Shown piece by piece: positions 10,951-23,714 of a stretch of DNA of 64,000 nucleotides. The position numbers were made by a program, and so were the translations under genes. Within the stretch, counting starts at the first letter, position 1, and each line of letters begins with the position of its first letter. Below the pieces are notes generated by a model, which made no database searches, had not been told where the DNA came from, and worked only from the letters and a program-made list of their open reading frames with translations. This stretch comes from Peromyscus leucopus (lineage: Eukaryota > Chordata > Mammalia > Rodentia > Cricetidae): positions 63,242,527 to 63,306,526 of the forward strand of contig NC_051079.1 in assembly GCF_004664715.2 (NCBI RefSeq). The letters are read 5' to 3'.

Positions 10951-12114
10951 CATAGTTCTTATTTCTTTGGGGCCTGAAGGCGCTTTAGGGATGGAGTAAT
11001 CAAAAAGGCTCCTTATCAAATATTTGGGAAATGCAGAGTTAACAAATTAGGGGAAAAAAATCAACATGTAGTAGATTATTAGGAGTGCAAGGCATGGAAG
11101 AGTGTGCACAGGAAAGCAAGGCAGTGAGAGCAGTGAGCTGCCACAGTGCTAGTTGTCTTTGAATACCCAGCGTGGGGCAAGTTTTGTTGATATGTGTGTA
11201 CTGGGGGAGGGGAGTGAGGACAATTCTAGGCTATGCATTTGGAGATTAGGTGGAGTCTGGCTGAACAGGGCACAGGACGTCAGGAGGAGCCTCCCACGAC
11301 CAGGGACGCTGATGATAACGCTCTAATTAGAGAGTTTGGGATGTGCCTATTGGATTCACCCAGCATATCTGCTGCAGCAGGTCACATGGAGAAGGGGGGC
11401 TGCCCTCGGCCATACCCTTGGCCCTGGATGGCCAAGAGTGTTGCGCTGCCAGTTAGCTGGGCTGAATAGGCCCTGGTTCCAAGCACGAGAAACACAAGGA
11501 GCACTCTGGTGGCTTAGTAGTGCACAGGGTCTCATCCCATACTGTTCTTGACACAGAATGTGACCCCACAGCGTCCACAGTGGATCTTCTCATTTCTCAG
11601 GCCCATAGTTGCCAGGGGCTGAGAGGCCTGTCCCCAGCCTCCTGTACAGCCCACACAAGTGCATTAACATAGATCTAAGTCCTGGGTGGACACTGGGGCC
11701 TGACGCTGCAGTCCTTGGCCCTCATAGTGGGTTACATTGCTAGGAGCCATGAGATGACAAGTCTGGTACCTAAACTGCCAACTCTGGGCTAGCCACATCT
11801 TCAGCTGGCAGTATGGTTTCAGGGATGGTAGAGAGGCCAGACTCCAGCCAAGTCACTCTGGCCTCGCGGACACTGTGGCGAGTTTTCCCATCTGTCACTA
11901 GAGCAGGTAGACTAGATGGGCAATTCCTGAGGGAGGGAGGAAGGCATCAGGACAAAGGAGAGATGCTAGTTGATGTAGGTTTCACAAGCATGACCCTAAC
12001 GTCACCTCCTAGGCCAAATACAGAACCTTGCGGGCCACTAAAGCAGGCTTTTGAGGGTGACCTGGATGTGAATAAAGGGGACCCATGTGGAGGGAGGTGA
12101 GGAGACCAGGCCAT

Positions 12115-12159
12115 GCACACACCACGCACACACCACACCCACCCACACACACACCCACA

Positions 12160-12219
<60 letters not shown>
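12115..12219. repeat. (CA)n microsatellite
   Basis: CA units, interrupted by CCA in the left part and pure in the right part. Confidence 0.97.
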
Positions 12220-12221
<2 letters not shown>

Positions 12222-13219
12222 ACCATCACCATTTAGCACCAAGGACAGCGCCCAGGTGCTAGTGAGGAAGGACCGGGCATGGCCCTTGCAACAGAGACGC
12301 CTTTGAGACTGAAGAAGGGCAGAGCAGAGAACAGGGCTGAGTTCAGGGGAAGGAACATCTACTCCTTTCACTCGGGGGCTCCTCGTCTGTCTGCCCATCT
12401 CTCCATGCTCCTTTTCTACCCAAATCAAAACCCACACAGGGCAGGGAGACATGGAGACAGGCTGAAGCCTGTGGCCCTGTTATCCCTCCTAAGCCAGCTT
12501 CCCACCATCTCTGGATATGCGACTGAGGCTCCAAGTGGGTTGTGCTATGATATGTCTGCTCTAGGCTGAGCCATGTCGCAGGCCATTCCTGGCGGGCTAC
12601 CCATCAGGCCTCTACTGAAATAGCAGGCCCCACAATTGTCCCTGGTTCCCTACCACAGACAGGCTCCCAGCAGAGGGGGTTAACAGTCTGCACCCCAACA
12701 CTATCCCACCCTCCAAGACACCTTCTTGAATAGGGAGGCCTTCCTTAACAACTCCACCCTGGGGGGAGAGTGGTGTCCTGCGTCTTCTCCACCACTTCGA
12801 GAATTGCCACTTGCCTTGGCCATTCAGAAAGGAGAACAACAACATCGCATTGTGGATTCAGTTTGCCTTTCCCCAATGGCTAGCAATGCTGAAATGCCAT
12901 AGAAGATTCCGAAGAGGCAGGGCTCTATACTTTAAAAAAGGCTAAGCCGTATTTAAACAGCTGTTTGAACTTGTAAGAAAAAGATATTGGCATGGACTTG
13001 TAAGAAATAATGCAAACAGACTCCAGCTTCCCTCCGCAGGGAAACTCATGGATGTATAAGACCGTGTTACCCTCAAGATACTGACACTGACCCAGCCTGG
13101 GTACATGGCATTTCCACTATGGCAGGCTTCCTCTATGCCCCCCTTTCTGGCCATACCTATCTCTATCCTTGCCTCTACTCCCCCTCTACCCTCTAGCCAC
13201 AACTACCTGCTCTGCATGT

Positions 13220-14400
13220 CCACATGACAGAAATGGAATCATGGATTATTCAGCTTTAAGGAACTGGATTTTTCCCACACAGCATCATCTGGAGATTCAC
13301 CTGAGGTGTTGTTGTGGCCACAGGCTACTCCTTCCCACTGGTAAGCACCACAGCATAACTGACTATTCACCCATTGAAGAACAACTGGGCTGGGTCTTAG
13401 TTAGGGTTACTATTGTTGAGATGAAACGGTATGACCCAAAGCAAGCTTTGGAAAGGGTTTATTCAGATTACACTTGCACATCACAGTTCACCATCAAATG
13501 AAGTCAAGACAGGGACTCAAACAGGGCAGGAACATGGAGGCAGGAGCTGATGCAGAGGCCATGGAAGAATGCTGCTTACTGGCTTACTCTTCATGGCTTG
13601 CTCAGCCTGCTTTCTTATAGAACCCAGGACCACCAGCCAAGAGATGGCAGCTCCCACCATAGGCTGGGCCCTCTCCCACCAATCACTAAATAAGAAAATG
13701 CCTTACAGATGGAGCTCATATGGAGGCATCTTCTCAACTGAGGCTCCCTCCTTCCAGATGACCCTAGCTTGTGTCAAGTGGACCTAGACCAGCCGGCACA
13801 GGGTGATTGCTGTTTCCCACTCAGATAAAGCTTCTATAAACTTGAGGGCAGGTTTCTGTGTGAACATAAGTTTTCATTTTTCTGAGACACACCCCCAGGA
13901 GTACATGTGCCAGATCATACTATTCTCAAAGGTTTCATTTTCCTTCTTTAAATGAAACCGACAAACATGTAGAATGGCTGTGTTTTATAATCCACCACCT
14001 TTTTACCCCCGCCCCCCACCCCTCCGTATCCTTGCCAGCATTCGAAGCTGTGAGAGCACAGTGATGTCTCATGGGTTGTTTTGTAATTCTTTGAGGGCCA
14101 GTGGTGGGAAGGATCTTCTGTGTGCTCATTTCCTGTCTGCAGTTTCTTGGTGGAAATGTCTCTTCATATATTTCTCATGGGATAATTAATGAGTTTGAGA
14201 GTTCCTTCTATGTTCCAGAAGTTCCTTGTCAGATACAGGCTTTGCACATCCTCTCCCTGCCTGTGACTCATCCCTTCATCTTCTCTGTCTGGTCTTTTCC
14301 AGGGCACACAGGCCTAACGTTGATGAAGGTTGACTTAGCATCTCAGGCTGGCATTAATCACTGACCTTTGTCACTGTTTAGAATCTTCTGATTCTTGCTA
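13220..14400 (-). repeat. Old L1M fragment, antisense, split by a younger repeat
   Basis: The left part (13220-13393) and right part (13801-14400) read as the complement of an L1M ORF2/3' region. Landmarks are GGATTATTCAGCTTTAAGGA, CAGGTTTCTGTGTGAACATA, GTACATGTGCCAGATCATAC, TATCCTTGCCAGCATTCGAA and GTTCCTTGTCAGATACAGGC. The repeat at 13394-13800 interrupts it. It is heavily decayed. Confidence 0.65.
13394..13800 (-). repeat. ~400-bp rodent TG...CA repeat, antisense
   Basis: It begins GGTCTTAGTTAGGGTTACTA and ends GTGGACCTAGACCAGCCGGCACA, the complement of the copy at 8750. It sits inside an older L1M, which gives the order of insertion. Confidence 0.75.
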
Positions 14401-14717
14401 TGACAAATGGCTTCCGATGGAAACTAGGACACTTTCGTGTGATGAGACTGAATTCTATCTACTTCAACCTTCATGTCAGCTAGCTTGCTGAGACACCACC
14501 TCTGCCAGGGCAAGAGTTCAATGGGCGGGAAACCAAACATCCAAGCAAAAGGACGTCCTGACTGTGACAAAGGGAAATTTTCAGGAATGAGGATACGTAG
14601 ACCGGACAACATCTCATAGCTAAATAGATTGTGCACCTGGGCGGCAGCATGAACCACCAATGCAAGATCCTCTGAGCTCTTTTTTTCCACATGATGGTGG
14701 GTAAAAACGATAACTAC

Positions 14718-14830
14718 TAAGCAGGTCTAGTGGCACACACCTGCAATCCCAGTGCTCAGGAGGCTGAGGCAGGAAGATCATGAGTTCTAGACCAGCCCAG
14801 GTTATATAGTGACACCCTAACTCAGAAAAA
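14718..14830 (+). repeat. B1-like SINE (old)
   Basis: GTGGCACACACCTGCAATCC, AGGAGGCTGAGGCAGGAAGA and GAGTTCTAGACCAGCCCAGG follow the B1 order with considerable divergence. Confidence 0.7.
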
Positions 14831-17800
14831 GGCAACTGGACCATCCAGCACCATCCAGGTGGCCTCCAGTGGGTTGTTAGAAGTTACTAAGGTTTGGGAT
14901 TTTTTGTTGCACAGCATCATCTTGGCCTTACTGACTGACACAAGGCACTGACTTCAGTATAGAACAACAGAGAAAAATATAAGACATACAAGTACACGAA
15001 GAAGGATTAGACTGGGCAGGAGTCCCAACATCTCAGCCCAGCCGACGCCTCTACATGCATCACGTTCAGCCTTTCTAGCTAATACTACCCAGCATGCACC
15101 ATCAATGCCCGCTGTACTTGCGTCTACCATCCCAGCATCCCAATACAAATCCAACCTCATTTTTGCTAATCTTTTCTTCATCTTTCTTCCTTTCGATCTA
15201 CTCATGCGCTCACTCTACCTGTCCCCAAAGGAAGGGATCAATTCTCATGTCCTTCCCGGAGACCAGCAGGGCCACTCGGAATGACCGCAGTTCCTGGGTC
15301 ACATCTGTTGGGGGTTACTTCAGGCACGTGTCTGGAATCCACTTTGGGTTTCTGAATCTTCACTCTACAAGCAGGCAACGACACAGAAGGCTCCAGCTGC
15401 CATGCGTTGGCCAAGCACACAGTGTTGCTCCATAAGTACCAACTCCGCAGAGAGCAGAGGCATGGAGCGAGGTTTCTTCCTTATCCATAGCAGCAGCTTC
15501 AGCAGCCAGGTGTTTTTCTAAGGCACCAAGCATACTAACGACTTCTTAAATTGTCAACAAACCACATCCTGCCATGGCTGGTCAGCAGACCAGACGGCTG
15601 TGTGTCTGACCTTTGCCAGGGCTAGAGGACTGGAGTGTTTGATGTTTTCCTAGCTGCCATCTGCCATCCTTTGAGTCTGTCATGGCTGCACCAGCTTGCA
15701 GGTTGGCACAGACACCCAGACTTATGCCAATGTCTTACTGGTAGAAGAGATAATTAGAATCAGTGTTACTCCAGGGTCACCTGGGGACAAGGCTCTTTCC
15801 CTCTCATAATGGGGTGTCCTACACCACACCTACCATTCCAGAGAAGGTGAGATTACAAGTCATTGGCCACAACCTGACATCATTCCTCACACTCCCCCGG
15901 ATTTCCCAGGGCTTCATGAGCTGTCAACGGTCTGATAAGGAGGTGTGCTGATCAGGTTCCCAGCAATGATTCCACAGCTTAAAAGCCACTGTCACGGGCC
16001 AGCAAGTCCTTCAGCCAGGAAGTCTTTCTCAAGGTCCAAACAGAAGCTCTGCTGCTTTCTACATGTTCATCTCCTTCATTGGCACATGTGAGCAGAAGGG
16101 GTGGACGTCTCCAGCCTGCACACGGACAATGTCTCTGAATGCAGAGCCACTTTCACGTGCCATCCTCTCAAGCTGTCACCATGTGTTTCCCCTACTGCAG
16201 TGACAGCCAGGACATGTCCCATCGTCCCCACCCAATGACTAGTGGTAGCAGCCTCTTGGAAAGAGGAACCGGGGTGGCAAACTGCCAGATACAGCTGAAT
16301 CCTGGTTCCTGGCAGCTGGTTGGCTCTTTTTTTTTTTTTTTAAATCTGGACTCCCTTCCTCCTACTTCTTGGGATGCCTGCTACCCTGACTTGTATGAAA
16401 GCATCCAGAGAGGGTAAAGTATTGTTTTGCAATAGCTGAAATAACCTAAGAATGAGAACATTGCCTGCTGTTGGGATATAAGCATCTCACTGCATGGCTA
16501 ATCCCCGTGGGTACCACCCACCCCTGGGCCTGTAGTTCAGGATCAGGCAATGCCATCCATACTAGCCTCTTGGGCAGAAGGCAAGACTACTCCATCTGCT
16601 CCATCATCACCTTCTCCTGATGACCTCTGCTTCCCTGGTATCAGTGGCCCAAGTGTGGCAGCCAAAGGAACAGCTTGCTCTTAGAAGCAATTGTCCCCAT
16701 GGGTGAACATGGGTTTTTAGAACAACCCTGTCATCCTAACCCCAGAGAGCTCACAGACTCTGTGAGGCCGAAGGAAGGGGCCTGCCAAGGAATGCCTGCA
16801 CAGCCTGAGTGTTGGTCAGTGCATGCAAGGCCCCATGCCGGGGAGCGCTGAGATGTGGAGACAGTAGCACCCCCTTTCTTTGGGTTAACTGAGGGGGCAG
16901 GTGGGAACAGAAGACAGCTTGACTGTGACATGAACTAGTATAAGGATGTCTGCCTTGCTAGAAGAGTACAGTAAGGAATTTGGATGTGCTAACAGGGGAA
17001 GATGTTCATGCCTACTGATACACTCTTCAGAAGGCAGTTCCGTGGTCCTCCTCAACCTAAGCCTGCAAGTAACCCAAGGCCAGGCAGGGCAGTCACAGGC
17101 CGGATACCCGGGGCTTTCCTGTGACCTTCCCCAGGGGTCTTCATAGGATGGCTGCTTCTGGAGGAGAGTCAAGATTATAGGGTGAGACCTAGGGTGGCCT
17201 TGCCACCGGTGGGGCACAGAGGTGGCAGGAGATGCCATGGGTCATGGAAGAAAACCACACCCAAGAATGGCAGGCCCGCAGAGAGGAATCTGGAGCCAGC
17301 CTGACCTTCTTGAACTGTCAGACTGTTCCTCCATACTCACCTGGGCTAGGGGAAGGAGAGAAACCGACTTCCATCCTGTGACTGCTGTCCCATGTCACCC
17401 GGTACCCTGACTCTACACATCAAGCCCTTGGCTACCGACACAAGGTGCTGCCAGCCACTCTTGCCTCCCCGTGCAGGGTAGTGTGGCACCTCAGCCTTCC
17501 GTCAACAAGTGCTCTCTCCACGGCCCTGTGTAGCCCACACAACTCTCCACTGCCCCACAGAGATGTGTATCTGAGCTCAGAGCTCTTTTCCACCTGGGTC
17601 TTGGCCGTCTCCTTGAGAGTGAGGTCCCTGAAGGAGGAACCATGGCCTCACCCTAGACCCCTGACTACACTGCCTTGGCTCTGAGCAGTCTTTACAGTAC
17701 CACACGTGCTTCAACCCAATGCAGCAAGCCAAGCCTCTCCCGCCCTCCAGCAAAGTCACTGCCAGTCCTCACCCCAACTTCAAGGTATAGGGCCATGTGG

Positions 17801-18931
17801 TTGCTGCTCATTGTGTGTGGGTGTGTCCTAGATTCTCCTGTACTTCCTCCTCCTAGGATGACCAGAAAGGCCCCCAGGTCAGGTGGTAGCAATGCTGGTG
17901 CTATTACTGCTAGCTACGACCAGCGAGTAGGTGGGTTCAGATTGTCACCTCCAGCCCAAGGTTCCTGCCCCACAGCGAGCCTGCCAAGACAGCATTTCAG
18001 TTTCTTCTCTATGCCCAGTGATACTTCATTCCGAAGAAAGCTGCCACCCGGGAGACTGCCCAGTCCCTCCCCAAAGCAGGGACTGTGGTCAGCTGGACCT
18101 CACAGTGTATGCAAGGCGCTTAGGTAGTGAAGAGCCACACACGAGCCCACTGGGGGACAGTCACCCCTCAAAGCCCCACCCCACCACACTGCCTAGTCCG
18201 ACCCCTTCACCTGCTCTAAGTGGATGAACAGTGGAGCAAGAACAGCTCGGGGGAGACCAGGGTGGGGGATGGTGAGGGGCTGGGAGAAGGGCCTTCCTCA
18301 GCCTCCGGGGAGCCTGTCTGAAGTGACTGTGTAAGAAGGCAAGGGCAGAGAGAGAAAGGGGGTTCAGGAAAAAAGTAATAAACCAGAGAGAATGAAGGAC
18401 CCTACCCTGGAAAATTCCAGAACTAGACATCTACTGATCGAGAAACACACAGTTCTTGTCTGGCTCCCCATCCCTGCTCGGAGCCACATCCAAGCCTGTA
18501 TGTGCTAGAAGATGGGATGACAAGAGAAACTGGGCGGGGGTCCCCCGCCAAGGAGACAGCCGGAAGCGATGCCCTTCTAAGTGCATGAGCGGTAACGGGG
18601 CAGGCAGACGCCCCCTGTAGATACTGGGCAGTCAAGAGACCTGGTGTACGGTGCACAGGCCAACCTGGACAAGCCCCTTTCTCTGTGTATTCCATCCACA
18701 AATGGGAGAGATGTGCTAAAAGGACCCTCAGAGGCTACCCAGAATCCTCTTTTCATCTGAGGAAGATGGACTTAGCCACCAAGCAGCAGATCAGATACCA
18801 GAATCTAGGCTCCTGCCCCTAACCTGTCACAGAGCTATGTCCCCGCAGTTTAATATACATGTATGGAAAGGCCATAATGAAATAAAAAACTCCATATGAT
18901 TAACATAAAAATTAAAAAAGGATTAGTCTCA

Positions 18932-19330
18932 TGTTGATTAGTTTCATGTCAACTTGACACCAGCTAGAGTCATTTGGGAAGAGGGACTCTCAACTGAGAA
19001 TATGCCTTCACAAGACTGGCCTATAGGCAAGTCTGCTGGGCATTTTCTTGATTAATGATTGATGTGGGAGGGCCCAGTCTACTGTGGGTGGTGCCAGTTC
19101 TAGGCATGTGGTCCTGAGTTGTCTGAGAAAGTAGGCTGAGCAAGTCAACGAAGAGCATTCCTCTATGATTTCTGCTTTGGTTCCTGCCTCCAGGTTCCTG
19201 CCCTGCTTGAGTTCCTGGCCTGACTTCCCTCAGTGACGGCCTGCATCTGGAAGTGTGGAAGTAAACTCCTTCCTGCCTAAGTTGCTTTTAGTCATGGTGT
19301 TTATCACAGCAACAGAAACCCTAACTAAGA
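18932..19330 (+). repeat. ~400-bp rodent TG...CA repeat
   Basis: TTTCATGTCAACTTGACACC, ATGATTGATGTGGGAGGGCC and a terminal AACCCTAACTAAGA match the copy at 8750. Confidence 0.75.
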
Positions 19331-19520
19331 AGGAAACAATTACAGAAATGCTATGAGAGTGAACTACAAGACAGTTATCGTCTGTCTCCCCTACACCTTG
19401 GGGCAGCAAAGCCCCGGAGCCTAAGAATGATTCAGAACTGAGGACACTGAGTACCTCCTTTGACAGAATAGAGATGGTGGTGGTGAGGCTTTGCTTTGCT
19501 GTTTATTCCTGAAGTGCTGG

Positions 19521-19599
19521 GGTGCAGGCTAGGGCCTGGGGTGCGGGCTAGGGCCTGGGGTGCGGGCTAGGGCCTGGGGTGCAGGCTAGGGCCTGGCCC
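19521..19599. repeat. 19-bp minisatellite, 4 copies, beside a B4/ID-like fragment
   Basis: The unit GTGCGGGCTAGGGCCTGGG recurs with 19-bp spacing (starts near 19523, 19542, 19561 and 19580). The following GCTAAGCAGGTGCTTGACCACTGAGC (to about 19628) is an antisense B4/ID-type tRNA-derived head, so the array probably grew out of that SINE. Confidence 0.85.
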
Positions 19600-20493
19600 A
19601 TGCTAAGCAGGTGCTTGACCACTGAGCAATGGATTAGTTCTAACTAGCACAAGGGACCGAGGTGGGACCAAGCCAGTGGGCCAGGCAATGTGTCCCTGAA
19701 GCAACTGTAGGATCAGGAGCTGTGGAATCTGAGGTGGGAAGAGGCCAGCTCTGAGGCGGGGCTTGGCTAGGGAGAGTGATTTCTTCAGATCCTAACCCCG
19801 TGGTTTTTCACAGGCAGGCACAAGCTATCGGTGAGGGCAGCTGGAAAGGTAGCCCACCTAGGTCACCAGGACAGCTCTCAGGAGCGGCTGCCTCCCTTCT
19901 CTCCTGGCCACACAGCCCCCCAGGAACCCCTGGCCCTTGAAGTGTCAGAATATCTGGGCAGGAGAACACACACCCCTTGCCCCAGAACAGCTGCAGACTG
20001 AGGAGTCCAGACCTCTGAGATCCTCCACATGTTCCACTGGCCCAGCCCTTCGTAGACCCAGAAAAGGGATTCCCAAAGCACCCCATCATCAACTTCAAAA
20101 CCCTGAGTCCCAGGGCTTGTGGGACCACCAGCATCAGCACCCAGATTCCCATTTGCTGACCTGACGTCATACAGTATTTCTTAAAATGATACATCACAGA
20201 GCGTCTCACCACCCTCCTCTCAGTGGACATCTAGGTTGTTACCAGATGCAGCATTCCATAAAAGGCCACTGAAGAGTAGTCTTCAGAATCCACGTGTTGT
20301 GGGTGGGGCCGTCCAAGGTGGCCAAGGAATCACGGGAGGCTTCCTACTGGCCCCCCACCCTCCCTGCTCCCATCTTTCTGCTTGCTCCCCTAATTCCCAT
20401 CATCCATGAGCCACCCAAGGGCCAGCCCCAGGCTCCCAGAAAAGCAAGGCCCACGTGGCAGCTCCCAGATGGAGGACAGAGCTGGTTCCCTAC

Positions 20494-20568
20494 CTGCTGT
20501 GGCGGGGCCCGCCCTCTGGAGAAGGAACAGCCGCCGCTGTCTAGCTGCTCTCTGCAGTCCGCAGTCCA
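20494..20568 (-). CDS. Ctif: Ctif coding exon, residues 61-85
   Basis: This 75-nt, phase 0-0 exon encodes WTADCREQLDSGGCSFSRGR followed by APPQQ. It fits the CTIF segment that I remember as starting WTADC and ending SFSRGRAPPQQ; the middle residues differ from human by several substitutions. The acceptor is TCTGCCTGCAG before 20568, and the donor is GTAGGG after 20494. Because it is a multiple of three it could be skipped without breaking the frame. The exon is richer in CpG than its surroundings. Like the neighbouring exons, it belongs to the N-terminal CBP80-binding side of CTIF. Confidence 0.95.
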
Positions 20569-21104
20569 CTGCAGGCAGAAAGGAGGGGTTAGTGACTGCA
20601 GGGCGCGTTCTCACCCCCACTCTGCCTCCCAGCAGCCTCATTAGGAAGTCCGACTTGGCCTTTTCAGTGGCAAACCCACCCCTGAAGACGAGCGGGCCCA
20701 AGGTGGCCTATCTAAACACCACATCAAGGTGGCCCCTGGCTCCATGCCTGGGGAAGCCCCAAGTTCACAAAATATAACGTTCCAGCTCCATCTTTAAAGT
20801 CAAACCAAACATAACACCTAGTTATTCTGGACAGTGTCACCTCTGACCATCTGGCCAGGCTCCAGCCATGCTGGCTGTCTCTCCTGCTAAGGGTCACGGC
20901 TGGAGCTGGAAGGCAGCAAGTGTGTATAGCTCTATACACCCAGCTCCAGATGACTATGGATCTGGCATCGTGGAGAAACTGCAGACAGGTCTCAGAAGAC
21001 AAGCTCAAGCTGAGGAATGTCCCAACGTGTGGCTGACTACCACCTACACATGAGTTCCCCAAGTCTGTCATTTGGAGGGCCCTAGGCCTCACTCTCTATT
21101 GGTG

Positions 21105-21195
21105 ACTCAGAGTCTGTGGGGCTGGGGCCAAGGATCAGCATTTTGACAAACTCCCAGGAGCTGCACTGGAAGCCACCGAAATCCATGTGCTCTCT
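21105..21195 (+). repeat. MER5A-like remnant
   Basis: AAGGATCAGCATTTTGACAA and CTCCCAGGAGCTGCACTGGA resemble a MER5A end. Weak. Confidence 0.35.
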
Positions 21196-21699
21196 CCCAC
21201 GCTGTTGTCTGTTCCATGGCCACGATAACGCTGGACAACTCCGTGAAGCCGTCCAGGACTACCGTCATTGCACAGACACTCGGAAGCAGGAAGACAGCCC
21301 ACTGCCAAGTGCGTGCTAGCTTCAAGGTGCTGCTAGACATTAGCCAACCTCTGCCACACACTGACCTCAGCCTTCACTCCAAGTGGCATGCATGGCAGAA
21401 AGAGTACAACCTCAGTAAAAGCTGAGTAGGGAGGGCTCCAGGCCAGCAAGGCACACTGTGGCTGAGGTCAGTATGCCTAGGGCAGGAAAGACCTTACATT
21501 GTGATGCTGATGCCATACGCCAAGTTCAAGTGTACTCCAAGGAAATAAAATGAAAGGCACAGAGATAAACTACAGAGACCTGACTATAGTTCCTAGAAGC
21601 CAGATTTTTAAAAATTAAGTTAAGCAATATGCCTGACATAACCCAACACTTTCAAAATATTATTACTTAAATAGATAATAATTATAATAAAAAAAAAGG

Positions 21700-21775
21700 T
21701 GGGGCCCATGTCTGTAATCTCATCGTGAAGGAAGCCAAGGCAAAAGGATCCTGAGTTTGAGCTATATGGTAAGAG
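21700..21775 (+). repeat. Old B1-like fragment
   Basis: GTCTGTAATCTCATCGTGAA, GGCAAAAGGATCCTGAGTTT and GAGCTATATGG follow the monomer order of B1 with heavy divergence. Confidence 0.45.
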
Positions 21776-21788
21776 AAACAAAAGCAAA

Positions 21789-22167
21789 TGCTAATTAGCC
21801 TTTTGACAACTCAACACAAATCTCGGCCTATCTGGGAAGAAGGAATCTCAACTGAGGAATTGCCTCCATTATAGTGGCCAGGAGGCAAGCCTGTGGAGCA
21901 TTTTCTTGATTAGGGATTGATGTGGAAGAGCCCAGGCCACTGGGGGCAAGTGCTAGCCCTGGGCATGTGGTCCCGGGTTGTAAGAAAGCAGGCTGAGCAA
22001 GCTACAGGGAGAAAGTCAGCAGCCACCTCCTTCCCTGGCCTTCGCTTCAGCTCCTGACTCTAGGCTCCTGCCTTGAGTTCCTGGCCTGACTTCTTTGATG
22101 ATTGACTGTGATGTCAAAGTGTAAGTCAAATAAGGTGTCTTGTTACAGCAACAGAAACCCTAAGACA
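21789..22167 (+). repeat. ~400-bp rodent TG...CA repeat
   Basis: CATTTTCTTGATTAGGGATT, GAAAGCAGGCTGAGCAAGC and a terminal GAAACCCTAAGACA match the copy at 8750, with a short internal deletion near the 3' end. Confidence 0.75.
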
Positions 22168-22859
22168 ACATTCTTTGTATACCTAAGGGCACACCTCATA
22201 TTGGGTGAGCCACATGTGGCCAATCACTCTGTGCTGGACGGTAGGGTTCTGGAGAGAAGGCAAGGCATCAGGGCCACTTCATACCCATCCCAGCTCTCTC
22301 TGTACTGACGAGGCGGCCGTCTCTCAGGTTCCCTGGTGATCTGGACTCAGGCTAGGCTTCTCAAGACAGAAGATGGGAAAAGTCGGGCGTGCCCTGTCTC
22401 TACTTCTAAAGGCATACCTAACACCAAGTGGTCAGTCTTCGCTGCTCCAGCCCTCGCCCCATAGGCTTGCACACATGACCTTGACCCTGGCCTCTGGAAA
22501 TACCATCTTCTTCCTTGGGCCTCATGTTAAGAGGTGGAACATGGGACCTGTAAGTAGCTGCTACTTTCTAGTAATTTAGCCTCTTAGGTCTTTTATACAG
22601 ATAATCAATTCCCAGGATTATATTTCCTTGGATAGTCTCAAGGCACTTCTCCCTAAAGATTAACTAATTAACAACAGAGAAGCCCCCCAGCCACCACTTT
22701 AACCACCTAAGATCAATACTCCAGTGACACACAGCAGCAGCTCGGGCTCCTGATACTTCATGCTGAGCAGGGCATAACACTTTCGAGGGACCCCCCACCC
22801 CACCCCCCGCCAGTGCCAGCTTTAAAGTGATCATGAAAAATACCAGACAACCCAGATTA

Positions 22860-23285
22860 CTGACTTTCACCAAAATCACAGGTGTCACCAAAGTGTCAAG
22901 ACTATATAAGAAAAGGAAAATCCCAGCCAGGCGGTGGTGGCACATGCCTTTAATTCCAGCACTCGGGAGGCAGAGGCAGGCGGATGGGTCTCTGTGAGTT
23001 CGAGGCCCACCTGGGCTACAGAGTTCCAGGAAAGGTGCTAAGCTACACAGAGAAACCCTTTCTCAAAAAATAAAATTAAAAAAAAAATTAAAAAAAAAAA
23101 AGGAAAACCCAAGGAAATACCAGACAGGAAAACATGGACATTAAATACAAATTTGAATCTCAGGATAGAAGGACATGGTTCTTCATTCTGATGCTTGTGC
23201 CATGGTTGTGTGAAGCTGGGTGATATGGACCACTTGGAACTACTATTGCACTTTTGCTATGAGTCTAAAATAATTTCAAAAAGCA
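22860..23285 (+). repeat. Possible L1ME 3' end interrupted by a B1
   Basis: The right part ends with TATTGCACTTTTGCTATGAG and TCTAAAATAATTTCAAAAAG, which resembles the terminal L1ME sequence. The B1 at 22925 lies within it. Assignment of the left part is uncertain. Confidence 0.4.
22925..23101 (+). repeat. B1 SINE with A-tail
   Basis: CAGGCGGTGGTGGCACATGC through AGAGAAACCCTTTCTC and an A-rich tail. AAAAGGAAAATCCCA before it and AAAAGGAAAACCCAA after it form an imperfect 15-bp target-site duplication. The 3' half is the variant GGAAAGGTGCTAAGCTACAC type. Confidence 0.9.
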
Positions 23286-23290
23286 AAAGT

Positions 23291-23291
23291 A

Positions 23292-23330
<39 letters not shown>

Positions 23331-23357
23331 CACATACACACACATACACAGACATAT
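23291..23357. repeat. (TA)n/(CA)n microsatellite
   Basis: TA units followed by CATA and CACA units. Confidence 0.95.
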
Positions 23358-23608
23358 ATTAAGGGCATTCCTTTGCTTTACATCTTGGCACAACTCCTCT
23401 CCTGGGTGGAGTCAGCTGAGGCTGACAGGGTAGGTACAGTCGAGGAGCACAGGGTGTGAGGGAAGCCCTGAGTGAGTGAATGTGTGCTGTTCACATAGGC
23501 ACAGCCGTGTCAAGGACCCTACGGCCTCAGGCTCAAGGGGAATGGCAAAGCCTTCCTTGGGGGACCGAGAGCAAGCGCTGACAGTGTGTGTAGAAAATGT
23601 CCATCAGA

Positions 23609-23622
23609 GCTCCCCCTGCTGG
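23609..23622 (-). promoter_or_regulatory. CTCF-like motif, reverse orientation
   Basis: On the minus strand it reads CCAGCAGGGGGAGC, one mismatch (A for C at position 12) from CCASYAGRKGGCRS. It points leftward, towards the motif at 2597. Confidence 0.4.
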
Positions 23623-23714
23623 ATGTTTACAGCCTGAACACTGCTCCCTACTGAGGTTGCTTCTACTGTGGTAAGATAAACACACTTCCTTGGTCCAGCT
23701 GTGCACCATAATGT

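Larger units (their letters stand above)
6904..20493 (-). other. Ctif: Ctif intron (13,590 bp)
   Basis: A repeat-rich intron. It holds MER5A-like and L1M remnants, a CA/TA microsatellite split by a 400-bp repeat, a solo LTR at 9650-10168, a B1, a (CA)n tract, an antisense L1M split by another 400-bp repeat, and a 19-bp minisatellite. Stretches in which I see nothing beyond single-copy intron are 6904-7335, 7470-7790, 8050-8550, 10175-10655, 10960-12110, 12220-13215, 14835-18930 (with only a T-run at about 16328) and 19640-20493. Confidence 0.9.

Noticed and set aside
21943..21962. CCACTGGGGGCAAG as a further CTCF-like site (also near 18609 and 62596)
   Set aside because: Two or more mismatches at core positions; the one at 21943 lies inside a common repeat, so it is expected by family sequence.
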